Translations under genes and position numbers: made by a program
Notes under the pieces: model-generated
What the model was told of the DNA's origin: nothing
The model's database searches: none
The model's input: only the letters and a program-made list of their open reading frames with translations
DNA from: an uncultured Prochlorococcus sp.
Lineage (GTDB): Bacteria; Cyanobacteriota; Cyanobacteriia; PCC-6307; Cyanobiaceae
Assembly (NCBI GenBank): GCA_902572075.1
Contig: CACGER010000008.1
Coordinates: 1-55,049 of the forward strand
Direction: 5' to 3'
DNA: 55,049 bases
Shown here: piece after piece, positions 16,893 through 26,775 of the stretch
Numbering within the stretch: position 1 is the first letter of the stretch
How the letters are laid out: each line of letters opens with the position of its first letter

Positions 16893-17708
16893 ATGGAGAT
16901 TATTGTGCCCGGCATTGTTTATTTAGTTGGAGCAGGTCCTGGTGACCCTGAGCTCTTAACTCTAAAAGCTTTACGCCTAATAAAAAATTGTGATGCATTA
17001 GTACATGATGCTTTGATCCCGGATGAAATAACAAAAGAGGCAGGAAAACATACAGAAATTTTCCATGTAGGTAAAAGAGCTGGAAAGTGTTCTGTACCTC
17101 AGAATGAAACTAATGCTCTTATTTTGAAATTGGCAAAAGAAGGCAAAAATGTTGTAAGGCTTAAAGGGGGAGACCCATTCGTTTTTTCTAGAGGTGGTGA
17201 AGAGGTATCGATTTTAGAAAAAAATGGAATTTCAGTTGAAATCGTTCCAGGTATTACTTCTGGAATAGCTGCCCCTACATATTTTGGTATTCCACTTACC
17301 CATAGAGATGCTGCGAGTTCCGTAACTTTCGTAACTGGACATGAGCGTGTAGATAAGGAAAAAAAGACAGTGAATTGGAGAGATTTAGCTAAATCATCAG
17401 ATAGCTTAGTAATTTTTATGGGTATAAAAAATATTGAATTTATTGTGGAAGAATTAATTCTAGGTGGTTTAGATAAGAGCACTAAATGCGCTGTTATTCA
17501 AGAAGCTACTTTAAAAAATCAAAAATGTTTGATAGAGAAATTAGATAATCTTCCAGATAAAATCAAAGATAAAGAATTTTTAGCTCCATCAATTATCATT
17601 ATTGGAAAAATTGTTGAATTTAAGGTTAATAACAATATAACTAAAGTATCTGATGTCTATTTACCAGATATTAATAAAGTTCAACTATATAATAAATCCC
17701 AAAAGTAA
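16893..17708 (+). CDS. cobA: Uroporphyrinogen-III C-methyltransferase
   Basis: CobA uses two S-adenosylmethionine molecules to methylate uroporphyrinogen III at C2 and C7, giving precorrin-2, the branch point to siroheme and cobalamin. It is a stand-alone SUMT without the CysG dehydrogenase/chelatase part. Signatures are the SAM loop VYLVGAGPGDPELLTLKALR (about residues 9-28), VVRLKGGDPFVFSRGGEE and VPGITSGIAAPTYFGIPLTHR. I start at the ATG at 16893 (271 aa); an in-frame TTG two codons upstream is less likely. Its 3' end runs 28 bp into the convergent pabC gene, so the same 28 bp encode both C-termini. Marine picocyanobacteria make cobalamin-type cofactors, consistent with this gene. Confidence 0.95.
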   Translation: MEIIVPGIVYLVGAGPGDPELLTLKALRLIKNCDALVHDALIPDEITKEAGKHTEIFHVGKRAGKCSVPQNETNALILKLAKEGKNVVRLKGGDPFVFSRGGEEVSILEKNGISVEIVPGITSGIAAPTYFGIPLTHRDAASSVTFVTGHERVDKEKKTVNWRDLAKSSDSLVIFMGIKNIEFIVEELILGGLDKSTKCAVIQEATLKNQKCLIEKLDNLPDKIKDKEFLAPSIIIIGKIVEFKVNNNITKVSDVYLPDINKVQLYNKSQK

Positions 17709-18508
17709 ATTGGATCGAATTTAGGTTTAAGCTTTAAATCATCAACTTGATAAATTTGTCTACAAGATAAGCTATTAATTGCAACTATTATGTCATCATT
17801 TTGAAATTCTGGAGGAATTAATTCTTCTTTTACAATTTTCAATTTTAAAGCTTGAGAAACCATAATCCCCTCTAAACAGCCGCTCTCTTTTCTAGGAGTT
17901 ATCCATTGATTATTTCTTTTAATTAGAAGATTAAATGTACTTCCACAACAAAGTTCACCTGAGGTATTCAAAAGGATAGAATCATCAAATGATTTTTCAT
18001 TAGCTTCTGTCAAAACTTGTATTGCCTGATTATATGAAAATGTTTTGCATTTACTTATAAGACTGAATTCATTTATTTTTTCTGTTTGACTAATGCAAAC
18101 GTTTATCGGATTAAAATTTGGTTTGATTCTATAAAACTCAAGCCATAAATTGTCCAAATTTTTTGTCTCTAAAGTTCTATCAATTCTTAGTTTTCGACCT
18201 TCATTAGTTCCTCGACTATAGTTTATTCTTACTGAAGCAAATTGATCATTTTTAAGCGATAACTTTTTAATTCCATCATGAATAAGTTGTCTCAAAGTTA
18301 ATTTGTTTATTTTGAGGTTAATATTTAAAATCTTGCTACTTTTTTCTAATCTTTTCAGATGTTCATCAAAAAGAATAGGTTTGTTTTCTTTTATCAAAAT
18401 GGTTTCAAATATACCATCTGCAAATTTTAATCCTCTATTATTGGCAGCAATAAATATTCTATCAATATCCAACCATTGATCCTTGTGCCAGCCTAATGTT
18501 TCAATCAT
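17681..18508 (-). CDS. pabC: Class IV aminotransferase, probable 4-amino-4-deoxychorismate lyase
   Basis: This is a PLP fold-type IV enzyme of 275 aa. It probably removes pyruvate from 4-amino-4-deoxychorismate to give p-aminobenzoate for folate. The N-terminal RGLKFADGIFETILI and HLKRLEKSSKIL match the branched-chain aminotransferase/ADC lyase group; the PLP Lys is likely in ISKCKTFSYNQAIQ, and the glutamate/Gly segment SGELCCGSTFNLLI follows. Specificity is assigned mainly because the ATG overlaps the stop of pabB by 4 bp, so both ADC synthase and lyase are translated from one mRNA. A D-amino-acid or branched-chain aminotransferase is the alternative. Its 3' end overlaps cobA convergently by 28 bp. 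Confidence 0.85.
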   Translation of the reverse strand: MIETLGWHKDQWLDIDRIFIAANNRGLKFADGIFETILIKENKPILFDEHLKRLEKSSKILNINLKINKLTLRQLIHDGIKKLSLKNDQFASVRINYSRGTNEGRKLRIDRTLETKNLDNLWLEFYRIKPNFNPINVCISQTEKINEFSLISKCKTFSYNQAIQVLTEANEKSFDDSILLNTSGELCCGSTFNLLIKRNNQWITPRKESGCLEGIMVSQALKLKIVKEELIPPEFQNDDIIVAINSLSCRQIYQVDDLKLKPKFDPIYFWDLLYS

Positions 18509-19818
18509 TTTAGTGAATCAATTAATGGTAAAAGTTTCCACTTTAGTTCATCAGTTTCCTCCTCCGGGTCTGAGTCAATAACTATTCCGCAACCAGCATA
18601 TATATTGATTTTTTTGTCTTTAATTAAAAATGATCTTATTAGTATATTGCTGTCAAACTCTCCATTCCAGTCAAGCTTCAAAAATGAGCCACAGTATGGT
18701 CCGCGTTCACATTTTTCTAATTCAAAAAGTCTCTGGCATGATCTTAATTTAGGTGCTCCAGTTATAGAGCCCCCAGGCCAACAAGCTTTTAGTAAATCAA
18801 TCCAGTTCGTGTCTTTTTTTAATTTGCCTCTGATTACTGAAGTTAGATGATGAACTTTTAAGAAACTTTCAAGTTTTAATATTTCTGGCACCATAATACT
18901 TCCCGTTTCGCAAACTTTACTTAAATCATTTCTTATTAGGTCAACAATCATAATATTTTCGGCTCTATCTTTCTCGTTAGTTATTAAATCGATAGCATTA
19001 AGTGCGTCTTGATTTAAATCTTTATCTCTGGATCTAGTTCCTTTGATAGGTCTTGATTCTACAAAATTTTTATTATCTATTTTTAAAAATCTTTCTGGCG
19101 AGGTTGATAATACAGCCTCTTTATAATTATTATTTATTATTATTCCTCCAAAGGGAGCTCTTAATTTCCTTCTTATTTTCAAATAAATATCTAGAGGATT
19201 ATAGTTTTTGGAAGATTCAATTTCGCATTTTGTTGTTAGGTTTGCTTGAAATATATCTCCTAAGGAGATTAATTTTTTCAATTTTAAAATATTTTTCTGA
19301 AATTTTTCAGCCATTTCGTCCAAATTTATTTTTGAAAAATCAAAATTCAACTTTGTTTTAATAATATTTTTTTCTTCGATATTTTTTATATTGTTGATTA
19401 TGTTTTTATAATTCATCAGTTCAGATGAGCTTGTGCCTTCGATAATTATTTCTTTTTTTATTAGATTACATTTAATGATTGGATCATATGATGCAATCCA
19501 TAAAGTTGCCATATTAGATTTTTTCCATGGGTTTTTTGGTTCTATGTAAACTCCAGCTTCATAACTTAACCATCCGATCCAAAATCCTTTTTCAATATTT
19601 CTTAAATTGTTAAATGGATTATTAGTTTTGTCTAATTTATTGATATCTCTTGATTGGATTATTTTTTTAGGTTTAATTCCTATTATTGACCATTCCCCAT
19701 TTTCTTTGCCATCGCTGTCTAGCCAAGCTAATCCTTTATCTCCAAATTTTTTTGTTAGATGAAGAGTAATCATTGCTGGATCTATCCATTTATCTAGAAT
19801 TATTTTTTTTATTTTCAT
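18505..19818 (-). CDS. pabB: Aminodeoxychorismate synthase component I
   Basis: PabB converts chorismate and ammonia to 4-amino-4-deoxychorismate, the first step of p-aminobenzoate synthesis, normally with a glutamine amidotransferase partner (PabA/TrpG) not seen here. The chorismate-binding domain is clear: SLGDIFQANLTTKCE, STSPERFLKI, ESRPIKGTRSRDKDLN, MIVDLIRNDLSKVCE, VHHLTSVIRG and WPGGSITGAPKLRS. PIKGTR (rather than the PIAGTR of anthranilate synthase) favours PabB. The 437-aa length is typical. It overlaps queC upstream and pabC downstream by 4 bp each, which indicates translational coupling from queC through pabC. Confidence 0.92.
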   Translation of the reverse strand: MKIKKIILDKWIDPAMITLHLTKKFGDKGLAWLDSDGKENGEWSIIGIKPKKIIQSRDINKLDKTNNPFNNLRNIEKGFWIGWLSYEAGVYIEPKNPWKKSNMATLWIASYDPIIKCNLIKKEIIIEGTSSSELMNYKNIINNIKNIEEKNIIKTKLNFDFSKINLDEMAEKFQKNILKLKKLISLGDIFQANLTTKCEIESSKNYNPLDIYLKIRRKLRAPFGGIIINNNYKEAVLSTSPERFLKIDNKNFVESRPIKGTRSRDKDLNQDALNAIDLITNEKDRAENIMIVDLIRNDLSKVCETGSIMVPEILKLESFLKVHHLTSVIRGKLKKDTNWIDLLKACWPGGSITGAPKLRSCQRLFELEKCERGPYCGSFLKLDWNGEFDSNILIRSFLIKDKKINIYAGCGIVIDSDPEEETDELKWKLLPLIDSLK

Positions 19819-20489
19819 TTTTTATTATTGTTATTAAGCCATTTTTCATAAGCAGCATTTCTAATTCTGCAGCTATCACACTTACCGCATGGTTTTGAAT
19901 TACCCGAATAACAACTCCATGTTTTATCTAAAGGGACATGATTATCAAAAGCTAATTTAATAATTTCCTCTTTATTTAAATCTAATAGTGGTGTCCAAAG
20001 TTTTATTGGATTATTTTCTCTTCCTCTTTTATTGGCTAAATCTGCTAACTCTTGAAATTTTTTAATGTAGTCAGGTCTGCAATCTGGATAACCAGAATAA
20101 TCTAGTGCATTAACTCCTAATCCTATAAAATCAGCATCTATTGCCTCGGCATAACTTAGTGCAACGGAAATAAATATAGTATTTCTCCCAGGAACATAAG
20201 TATTAGGAATTTTATTAGTTTGTACTCCTTCTATTGGAATATTTTTTTGAGTATCAGTTAATGACGAGCCTCCCCATAAAGATAAGTCAAGCTTAATGAT
20301 TTTAAATTCGTCGATATCAAAGTGTTTTGCAATTATTGATGCAGAATTTAATTCTTTTTTATGACGTTGACCGTAGTCAAATGAAAGGCCAAAAATTTTA
20401 GCTTCAGATTTTTTGGCGATACCAGTAACTGTAGAAGAATCTAAACCTCCAGATAATAAAACTACTATCGATTTATTTTTAAGAGTCAT
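19815..20489 (-). CDS. queC: 7-cyano-7-deazaguanine synthase
   Basis: QueC converts 7-carboxy-7-deazaguanine to preQ0 with ATP and ammonia, in the synthesis of queuosine for tRNA wobble positions. The PP-loop is VVLLSGGLDSSTVTG (about residues 9-23). FGLSFDYGQRHKKEL and YVPGRNTIF are family blocks, and the zinc site is CYSGNSKPCGKCDSCR near the C-terminus with four cysteines. At 224 aa it is full length. queE ends 6 bp upstream, so the two adjacent steps of the pathway are co-transcribed; queC in turn overlaps pabB by 4 bp. The first GTP-consuming steps (folE, queD) are not in this window. Confidence 0.96.
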   Translation of the reverse strand: MTLKNKSIVVLLSGGLDSSTVTGIAKKSEAKIFGLSFDYGQRHKKELNSASIIAKHFDIDEFKIIKLDLSLWGGSSLTDTQKNIPIEGVQTNKIPNTYVPGRNTIFISVALSYAEAIDADFIGLGVNALDYSGYPDCRPDYIKKFQELADLANKRGRENNPIKLWTPLLDLNKEEIIKLAFDNHVPLDKTWSCYSGNSKPCGKCDSCRIRNAAYEKWLNNNNKK

Positions 20490-20495
20490 ATGATT

Positions 20496-21173
20496 TCAAT
20501 TAATTTTTAAGTATTTGTGAGTTTGAAGGCTCAATTTCCAGTCGGGGTTATTTTTTACGAAATCAATAGCAAGAGAAAAACCATTCGCATTGTTCCATGC
20601 TGGCTGTAAATAAAAAATTTTATCTTCTTTTTTTAAGCCATCTTCGCTTTTAGAGAGTTGATCTTGTTTTAAAGTTTCTTTTTTTATTTGAATAGCAAAT
20701 TCAATATCCTCTATTTCATTTATGATTATTTTGATCTCATTACAGTTTTTTAAAAAATAATTTTTTGGAGGTGAGTGTCTTTTAGGAGATAAAGTAATCC
20801 AGTCATAGCTTCCTGATATCGAATTAACTCCACTTGTCTCAATATGAATCTTCATTGGCTTTTTTTCTTCTCCCATTGTCATTTTTTTTATAGCTTTGCA
20901 AAAATTATCCAAGTTATGTTGTAAAGGTTCTCCACCTGTAATAACGCAAAAAGATGCTCCTTTTTTTCTGGCAATTTTTATGCGATCTATTATTTTTTCA
21001 ATTGATATAGAAGGGTGTTTTTTCTCGTCCCATGAATTCTTGGTATCGCACCACGAACATCCAACTTTGCATCCGGCTAATCTTACAAAAAAAGCACTTT
21101 TTCCAGCGTGATAACCTTCACCTTGTAATGAATGAAATTGTTCGACTAAGGGTAAAAAATTTGTCATTTTCAT
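20496..21173 (-). CDS. queE: 7-carboxy-7-deazaguanine synthase (radical SAM)
   Basis: QueE is the radical SAM enzyme that contracts 6-carboxytetrahydropterin to 7-carboxy-7-deazaguanine. The N-terminal FHSLQGEGYHAGKSAFFVRL is the QueE signature. The cluster motif AGCKVGCSWCDT is the CX3CX2C type that binds 4Fe-4S, followed by ITGGEPLQH for SAM binding. Length (225 aa) fits. ATG at 21173 or ATG at 21167 are both possible starts. It sits 18 bp downstream of pyrG and 6 bp upstream of queC on the same strand. The pathway order (QueE then QueC) matches the transcription order. Confidence 0.95.
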   Translation of the reverse strand: MKMTNFLPLVEQFHSLQGEGYHAGKSAFFVRLAGCKVGCSWCDTKNSWDEKKHPSISIEKIIDRIKIARKKGASFCVITGGEPLQHNLDNFCKAIKKMTMGEEKKPMKIHIETSGVNSISGSYDWITLSPKRHSPPKNYFLKNCNEIKIIINEIEDIEFAIQIKKETLKQDQLSKSEDGLKKEDKIFYLQPAWNNANGFSLAIDFVKNNPDWKLSLQTHKYLKIN

Positions 21174-21191
21174 TCAAAAAAATAAAGAATA

Positions 21192-22802
21192 TTAATTTGA
21201 TTGAGTTAATTTATCTTGAGAGGCTTTTATTAATCCTTTAAATAAAGGATGAGGTTTGCCAGGTCTTGATAAAAACTCAGGATGATATTGACAGGCTAAG
21301 AAGTATGGATGATTTTCTAACTCAATTAACTCAACTAATCTGCCATCTGGTGATGTACCACTAATTTTGTATCCAGAATCTAAAAAACTTTGTTTGTAGT
21401 AATTATTAAATTCGTATCTATGCCGATGTCTCTCATAAATAACATCCTCATCATATAAGTTTTTTCCAGTTGTATTTTTTGTCAGTCTACATGGATAAAC
21501 TCCAAGTCTCATTGTCCCACCTAAATCAACTACATCTTCCTGTTCTGGTAATAAATGTATCACTGGATTTGGAGTGTTTGGGTCTAGTTCTGAACTAGAT
21601 GCATCTGGAAGATTAGCTAAATTTCTGGCCCATTCTATAACTGCACATTGCATGCCAAGGCACAAACCTAAAAAGGGAATTTTATTTTCTCTTGCGAATT
21701 TTATAGCCGAAATTTTTCCATTTACTCCTCTATTACCAAATCCCCCGGGTACGACAATTGCATCAACTTCATTTAAGTAAGTTTCTGCTGAGTTTTTTTC
21801 TATCATTTCAGCACTTACCCAATGTAAATCTAATAAAGCCCCTTGTTCAATGCATGCATGTCTTAAAGCTTCAACAACGGATAAATATGCATCTCCAAGT
21901 TCAATATATTTGCCTACAAGTGCAACTTTTATTGGATCTCCAGGATTTCTTAGGTTGTGTATTAGTTGCTCCCAATTTTTCAAATCACATTTTTTATCTT
22001 CAAGGTCTAAATACTTCAAGGTTTCTTTGCATAAACCTTCTTTTTTTAAAGAAAGAGGTACAGAATATATACTGTCTGCGTCTAAAGCTTCAATTACAGA
22101 GTTGATATTGACACCGCAAAAACCACTAAGCTTTTTTTTAAGAGCTTCATTGATAGATTTATCACTTCGGCATACAAGTAAATCTGGCTGAATTCCAATT
22201 GATCTTAATTCTTTCACTGAATGTTGTGTAGGTTTAGTTTTTATTTCGCCAGAGGTTTTGATGTAAGGAAGTAATGTTACGTGTATGTATGCAACATCGT
22301 TCCTATTGACATCATTTTTGAATTCTCTTATTGCCTCTAAAAAAGGTAGAGATTCAATATCACCAACTGTTCCACCAATTTCAGTAATAATAATATCTGC
22401 ATTGCTGTTAGCGGCTACTCTATGAATCCTTTCTCTAATTTCTCCCGTTATGTGAGGTATTACTTGTACAGTTCCACCGTTATAATTGCCTCTTCTTTCT
22501 TTATTAATAACTGCTTGATAAATAGATCCCGTAGTCACACTATTTAACCTTGTCATTGCAGTATCAGTAAATCTTTCATAGTGACCTAAATCTAGATCGG
22601 TTTCAGCCCCATCTTCGGTTACAAATACTTCTCCATGTTGAAAAGGGCTCATTGTTCCTGGATCAACATTTAGATATGGATCTAGTTTTAATATTGAAAC
22701 ACTATATCCTCTAGATTTTAATAATCTTCCTAAGCTTGCAGCTACAATCCCTTTACCAATGCTAGAAACTACTCCTCCGGTGACAAATACAAATTTTGAC
22801 AT
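21192..22802 (-). CDS. pyrG: CTP synthase
   Basis: PyrG aminates UTP to CTP using glutamine and ATP. The synthase domain starts [16 protein letters not shown] (residues 4-19) with the ATP loop, then [20 protein letters not shown] and the UTP/CTP-binding [15 protein letters not shown]. The class I glutamine amidotransferase domain starts near residue 290 ([18 protein letters not shown]) and has the nucleophile in [10 protein letters not shown] and the His/Glu pair in [11 protein letters not shown]. Length (536 aa) is typical. It lies 75 bp downstream of aspS and 18 bp upstream of queE. Confidence 0.97.
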   Translation of the reverse strand: MSKFVFVTGGVVSSIGKGIVAASLGRLLKSRGYSVSILKLDPYLNVDPGTMSPFQHGEVFVTEDGAETDLDLGHYERFTDTAMTRLNSVTTGSIYQAVINKERRGNYNGGTVQVIPHITGEIRERIHRVAANSNADIIITEIGGTVGDIESLPFLEAIREFKNDVNRNDVAYIHVTLLPYIKTSGEIKTKPTQHSVKELRSIGIQPDLLVCRSDKSINEALKKKLSGFCGVNINSVIEALDADSIYSVPLSLKKEGLCKETLKYLDLEDKKCDLKNWEQLIHNLRNPGDPIKVALVGKYIELGDAYLSVVEALRHACIEQGALLDLHWVSAEMIEKNSAETYLNEVDAIVVPGGFGNRGVNGKISAIKFARENKIPFLGLCLGMQCAVIEWARNLANLPDASSSELDPNTPNPVIHLLPEQEDVVDLGGTMRLGVYPCRLTKNTTGKNLYDEDVIYERHRHRYEFNNYYKQSFLDSGYKISGTSPDGRLVELIELENHPYFLACQYHPEFLSRPGKPHPLFKGLIKASQDKLTQSN

Positions 22803-22877
22803 TAAATATTTTTAATTAAGCACAGCCTCCTTATATTTTATTTAAACAAAAAACTTTTAGAACATCCATATATATTC

Positions 22878-24674
22878 TTATTCATCAATTGTTATTTCAA
22901 TATCTAATTCTTTTAATTGTGATTCAGAGACATTGGAAGGTGCATTTGTGAGAAGGCATTTTGCTTGTTGATTTTTTGGAAACGCAATGGTTTCTCTGAT
23001 TGAATCTGCACCAATTATCAGCATGGTAATACGATCTAATCCAAACGCTATTCCACCATGAGGAGGAGCCCCCATTTCTAAGGCTTCTATTAAAAATCCA
23101 AATTTTTCATCAATCTCTTTATCAGTAAGTCCTACCGTTTTCAGAACCTGTCTTTGTAAGTTCGCCTCATGAATACGTAAAGAGCCACCTCCTAACTCCA
23201 ATCCATTAAGAACTAAGTCATAAGCATTTGCTGTAGAGCTCTCAATTTTTTTTTTCAAGTTTTCAGAATCTTTAGATTTTATATTTTTTGGAGAACAAAA
23301 AGGATGATGTAAAGCTTCATATCTATTTTCATCTTCATTTCTCTCAAACATAGGGAAGTCAGTTACCCATAAGAAATTCCATTTGCTTTTATCTATGAGA
23401 TTTAATTCTTTTGCGATATATTGTCTAACCCTATCTAATGATTGATTGACAATTTGTTTATCTCCAGCTCCTAAGAGAATTAAGTCTCCATCTTTTGCTT
23501 CTGTGATTTTTAAAATATCAGCTACATGCTCTTTACTTAAATTATTTTTAATTGCCCCAATAGTCTCAAGCTCACCTCCTTTGACCCTTATAAAGGCTAA
23601 ACCTCCAGCTCCTGCGTCTTGAGCTACTTTGAAGATGTCACCTCCTGGTTTAATTCTTACGTTGCTAATACTTGAATTACCTCCTTTGACTGTTATGGAT
23701 TTTATATACCCTCCAGACTTAATTGCCTTGGTGAAAATATTAAACCCAATATTACCTAATACTCCTCCTAAATCTTTCAATAACATTTGATATCTAGTGT
23801 CTGGTCTATCAGTGCCGTAATTATCCATTGCTGCCTGCCATGTCATTCTTGGAAAAGAATTATTAAAATTAATATTTAACACTTCTTTCCATATTTTTTT
23901 TATGAGACTTTCATTAAAAGAAATTATTTCTTCTTCACTAATAAAGCTCATCTCAATATCTAATTGAGTAAACTCTGGCTGTCTATCTGCCCTTAAGTCT
24001 TCATCACGGAAACATTTTGCGATTTGATAATACTTATCTAAGCCCCCAACCATTAAAAGTTGTTTAAAGAGTTGTGGGGATTGAGGTAAAGCAAAAAATT
24101 CTCCATTTGAAAGACGTGCAGGAACAAGAAAATCGCGAGCCCCTTCAGGAGTTGACTTTGTAAGTAATGGGGTCTCTACTTCTGTAAATCCAAAATTATC
24201 AAGAAATTCTCTAGCAACTTTAATAATCTTATGTCTTGTTTTTAAATTTTCTAGTAATTTTCCCCTTCTTAAATCAAGGTATCTATATTTTAATCTGAGT
24301 TCCTCTTTTGTATTTTCATAATCATGTATAGATACTGGAAAAGGTAAGTTGTTTTTAATTTGGTTGAGAATTTGCAAATCTTTAACCTTAAGCTCTAACT
24401 CTCCAGTACTTAAATTTGTATTTATGGAATCTTTGGGTCTTTCATTAATAATTCCGCTGACCATTATTACTGTTTCATTTCTTAGAGTTTCTGCCTGTTT
24501 AAATAGATCTGCACCATCGTCGGGGTTAATTGTTATTTGTAAGAATCCACTATGGTCTCTTAAATCAATAAAAATTACACCACCATGATCTCTTCTTCTA
24601 TCTACCCATCCGCATAAATTTACTAATTTACCAATATCTGTATTATTAAGTTCTTCACAAATTTTGTTTCTCAT
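22878..24674 (-). CDS. aspS: Aspartate-tRNA ligase
   Basis: AspRS charges tRNA with aspartate. The N-terminal OB-fold anticodon domain contains [20 protein letters not shown]; class II motif 2 is in [20 protein letters not shown], and motif 3 is [15 protein letters not shown] near the C-terminus. The GAD insertion domain that marks bacterial-type AspRS lies between (around residues 290-420). At 598 aa it is a standard bacterial enzyme. Whether it is discriminating or also mischarges tRNA-Asn cannot be decided here. It sits 55 bp downstream of gcvT and 75 bp upstream of pyrG, all minus strand. Confidence 0.97.
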   Translation of the reverse strand: MRNKICEELNNTDIGKLVNLCGWVDRRRDHGGVIFIDLRDHSGFLQITINPDDGADLFKQAETLRNETVIMVSGIINERPKDSINTNLSTGELELKVKDLQILNQIKNNLPFPVSIHDYENTKEELRLKYRYLDLRRGKLLENLKTRHKIIKVAREFLDNFGFTEVETPLLTKSTPEGARDFLVPARLSNGEFFALPQSPQLFKQLLMVGGLDKYYQIAKCFRDEDLRADRQPEFTQLDIEMSFISEEEIISFNESLIKKIWKEVLNINFNNSFPRMTWQAAMDNYGTDRPDTRYQMLLKDLGGVLGNIGFNIFTKAIKSGGYIKSITVKGGNSSISNVRIKPGGDIFKVAQDAGAGGLAFIRVKGGELETIGAIKNNLSKEHVADILKITEAKDGDLILLGAGDKQIVNQSLDRVRQYIAKELNLIDKSKWNFLWVTDFPMFERNEDENRYEALHHPFCSPKNIKSKDSENLKKKIESSTANAYDLVLNGLELGGGSLRIHEANLQRQVLKTVGLTDKEIDEKFGFLIEALEMGAPPHGGIAFGLDRITMLIIGADSIRETIAFPKNQQAKCLLTNAPSNVSESQLKELDIEITIDE

Positions 24675-24729
24675 CTAACTATGGTTTATTTATCAATAAC
24701 TTATAATAATTCTTTAAGGGTAAATTTAG

Positions 24730-25842
24730 TTAATAATTCTTTTTATAAAACGCTCTTTTTGTTATAACCCCGTTGAATTTTTTGCCTCTTATTAATATTT
24801 CAACTTCATTATTTATTAAGGCATGCGAAGTATTGATGTATGCAAAAGCAATAGCTTGTTGTTTAGTTGGAGACCAACTGCCGCTAGTAATAGTTCCAAT
24901 ATTCTCATCACCTTTAAGAACTGCGCACCCTTTTCTTCCTATTGCTTTACCTTTTATAGAGAGACCAACTAACTTTTTTTGAATACCTAATCTTGACTGC
25001 TCTTCAAGAACTCTTCTGCCAATGAATTCGTGATTATTTTCTAGATGTACTAGCCATCCTAACCCTGCTTCATATGGAGAAGTTTCTTCATTTATGTCTT
25101 GCCCATAAAGATGCATGCCTGCTTCAAGTCTAAGAGTATCTCTAGCTCCTAAACCACAAGGTGCAACATTTTTAGAAATTGAGAAATCCCATAAATTAAT
25201 TGCTGCTTTTTTAGATAAAAGTATTTCTAGACCATTTTCCCCCGTATAGCCTGTCTTTGAAAAGAAAATTTTTTCCTTAGGCGAAATATGTTCAAAAATT
25301 TTATATTCGCATCCAAAGTTAGGGATATGTGAGATCGAAGATTCAATCCATTCTTCAAATAAATCGAATGAGTTTTTTCCCTGTAGTGCTAAAAGTACTT
25401 TGTCTTTTTTAAAGTTTGTAATCGAAATTTCAGACATATTTAAATTATTTTTTATCCACTGAAAATCTTCTTCATATCTACTTGCATTAACTATTAACAA
25501 TAATTCTGATATGTCATTTTTTTGTATACCAAGGTCATAAATTATTAAGTCATCTATTATTCCTCCTTTATCATTGAGCATTACTGTATAAAGCCCCTGA
25601 CCTTCACAAAAGGAGTATAAATTAGTAGGAAAAAGTTTTTGAATATAATCCTTTGGATTGATTCCTTTGATAGAAATCACACCCATGTGAGAAATATCAA
25701 ATAATCCTGCTGAATATCTAACTGATTCATGCTCTTTAATTAATCCTGAAAATGATATGGGCATTTCCCAACCTGCAAAATCCACTAATTTTGCATTGGA
25801 TTCAACATATTTTGAGTAAAGAGGACTTTTTAGCAAATCCAT
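24730..25842 (-). CDS. gcvT: Aminomethyltransferase (glycine cleavage T protein)
   Basis: GcvT transfers the methylene group from the lipoyl-bound aminomethyl intermediate on GcvH to tetrahydrofolate, releasing ammonia. Family blocks are [48 protein letters not shown] (substrate/folate region) and the C-terminal barrel. Length (370 aa) is normal. Its partners gcvH and gcvP are 18 kb away on the other strand, so the complex is expressed from two loci. It sits 50 bp downstream of speB. That gap is too short and too simple for a glycine riboswitch, and none was seen. Photorespiratory glycine is the likely substrate source in a cyanobacterium. Confidence 0.95.
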   Translation of the reverse strand: MDLLKSPLYSKYVESNAKLVDFAGWEMPISFSGLIKEHESVRYSAGLFDISHMGVISIKGINPKDYIQKLFPTNLYSFCEGQGLYTVMLNDKGGIIDDLIIYDLGIQKNDISELLLIVNASRYEEDFQWIKNNLNMSEISITNFKKDKVLLALQGKNSFDLFEEWIESSISHIPNFGCEYKIFEHISPKEKIFFSKTGYTGENGLEILLSKKAAINLWDFSISKNVAPCGLGARDTLRLEAGMHLYGQDINEETSPYEAGLGWLVHLENNHEFIGRRVLEEQSRLGIQKKLVGLSIKGKAIGRKGCAVLKGDENIGTITSGSWSPTKQQAIAFAYINTSHALINNEVEILIRGKKFNGVITKRAFYKKNY

Positions 25843-25892
25843 GAAATATTTAGTTTCTATTTAGTATTTCTACACTTTAGTTTAGAAATTTT

Positions 25893-26774
25893 TTATTGCA
25901 TATTTTCTAATGACAAAATTAAGCTTCTAAGTACTTTGGCTGCAACTATGCTACTTACTCCGCTTCTATCAATTTCTGGAGATAATTCCACAATATCTGA
26001 TCCCACGATTCTAAGGTCTTTTAAAGTTTTAAGTATCTCTTCAAAATCATTCCAAAAAAATCCTCCCGGTTCTGGAGTGCCCGTCCCTGCTAATAAACTG
26101 GGATCAAACCAATCTAAATCTATTGTTAAATAGATTGGAGACTTAGCGTATGGAAGAAGAGCTTGTTTTAACTCATATGTATTTCCGCCTGGACAAAAGT
26201 TAACTAATTGGTTGTTGTTATGCATAAATTCAAATTCTTCCTTAGTCCCACTTCTAATTCCTACTTGCAAAATTTTCTTTTCAGGTAGCACTTCTAAGCA
26301 CCTTTTCATAGTACAAGCATGACTATGTTCATTTCCTATATATGATTCTCTTAAATCTGCATGAGCATCAAGTTGAACCAATATCAAATCTGGATATTTT
26401 TTTACTAATGCTTCAATTGCACCTCTTGTAATAGAGTGTTCGCCGCCAAGCATAATAGGACTAAGGCGTTTACTGATTAAATAATTTGTTGCTGATTTAA
26501 CTGATTCAATAACGGACTTTGAGTCATTTTTATCAATTAGTATTGATCCAAAATCAACATACATAATATCTTCTAAGTCTTTTTTTATTTTTGGACAATA
26601 TGTTTCTAAACAAGAACTGACTTGTCTTATCGCTTCTGGTCCGAATCTAGCTCCAGGTTTGAAAGAACATGTCCCATCATAATTGACTCCAAATATACCA
26701 ATTGTGCAATCATTAGGGCTTCTTTTTGCTCCCATAAAAATCGCATTTTCGTTATCAAATAAATTTTTTATCAT
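25893..26774 (-). CDS. speB: Ureohydrolase, probable agmatinase
   Basis: This 293-aa member of the arginase/agmatinase/guanidinase family keeps the two-metal ligand set: GGEHSITRG with His, QLDAHADLRES with Asp-His-Asp, and LTIDLDWFDPSLLAGTGTPE with two Asp. I favour agmatinase (agmatine to putrescine and urea) because speE lies 1 bp upstream on the same strand and uses putrescine. The alternative is a guanidine hydrolase: one cyanobacterial SpeB-like protein, Synechocystis Sll1077, was shown to be a nickel-dependent guanidinase. Sequence alone does not settle this, and no arginine decarboxylase or nickel chaperone is in the window. Confidence 0.82.
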   Translation of the reverse strand: MIKNLFDNENAIFMGAKRSPNDCTIGIFGVNYDGTCSFKPGARFGPEAIRQVSSCLETYCPKIKKDLEDIMYVDFGSILIDKNDSKSVIESVKSATNYLISKRLSPIMLGGEHSITRGAIEALVKKYPDLILVQLDAHADLRESYIGNEHSHACTMKRCLEVLPEKKILQVGIRSGTKEEFEFMHNNNQLVNFCPGGNTYELKQALLPYAKSPIYLTIDLDWFDPSLLAGTGTPEPGGFFWNDFEEILKTLKDLRIVGSDIVELSPEIDRSGVSSIVAAKVLRSLILSLENMQ

Positions 26775-26775
26775 T

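Noticed and set aside
21758..22191. Two 113-115-aa ORFs inside pyrG on the opposite strand
   Set aside because: They are shadows of a complete, well-conserved CTP synthase gene.
25843..25892. Glycine riboswitch before gcvT
   Set aside because: Only 50 AT-rich bases lie between speB and gcvT; no conserved glycine-aptamer core. The gcvH-gcvP gap is likewise too short.
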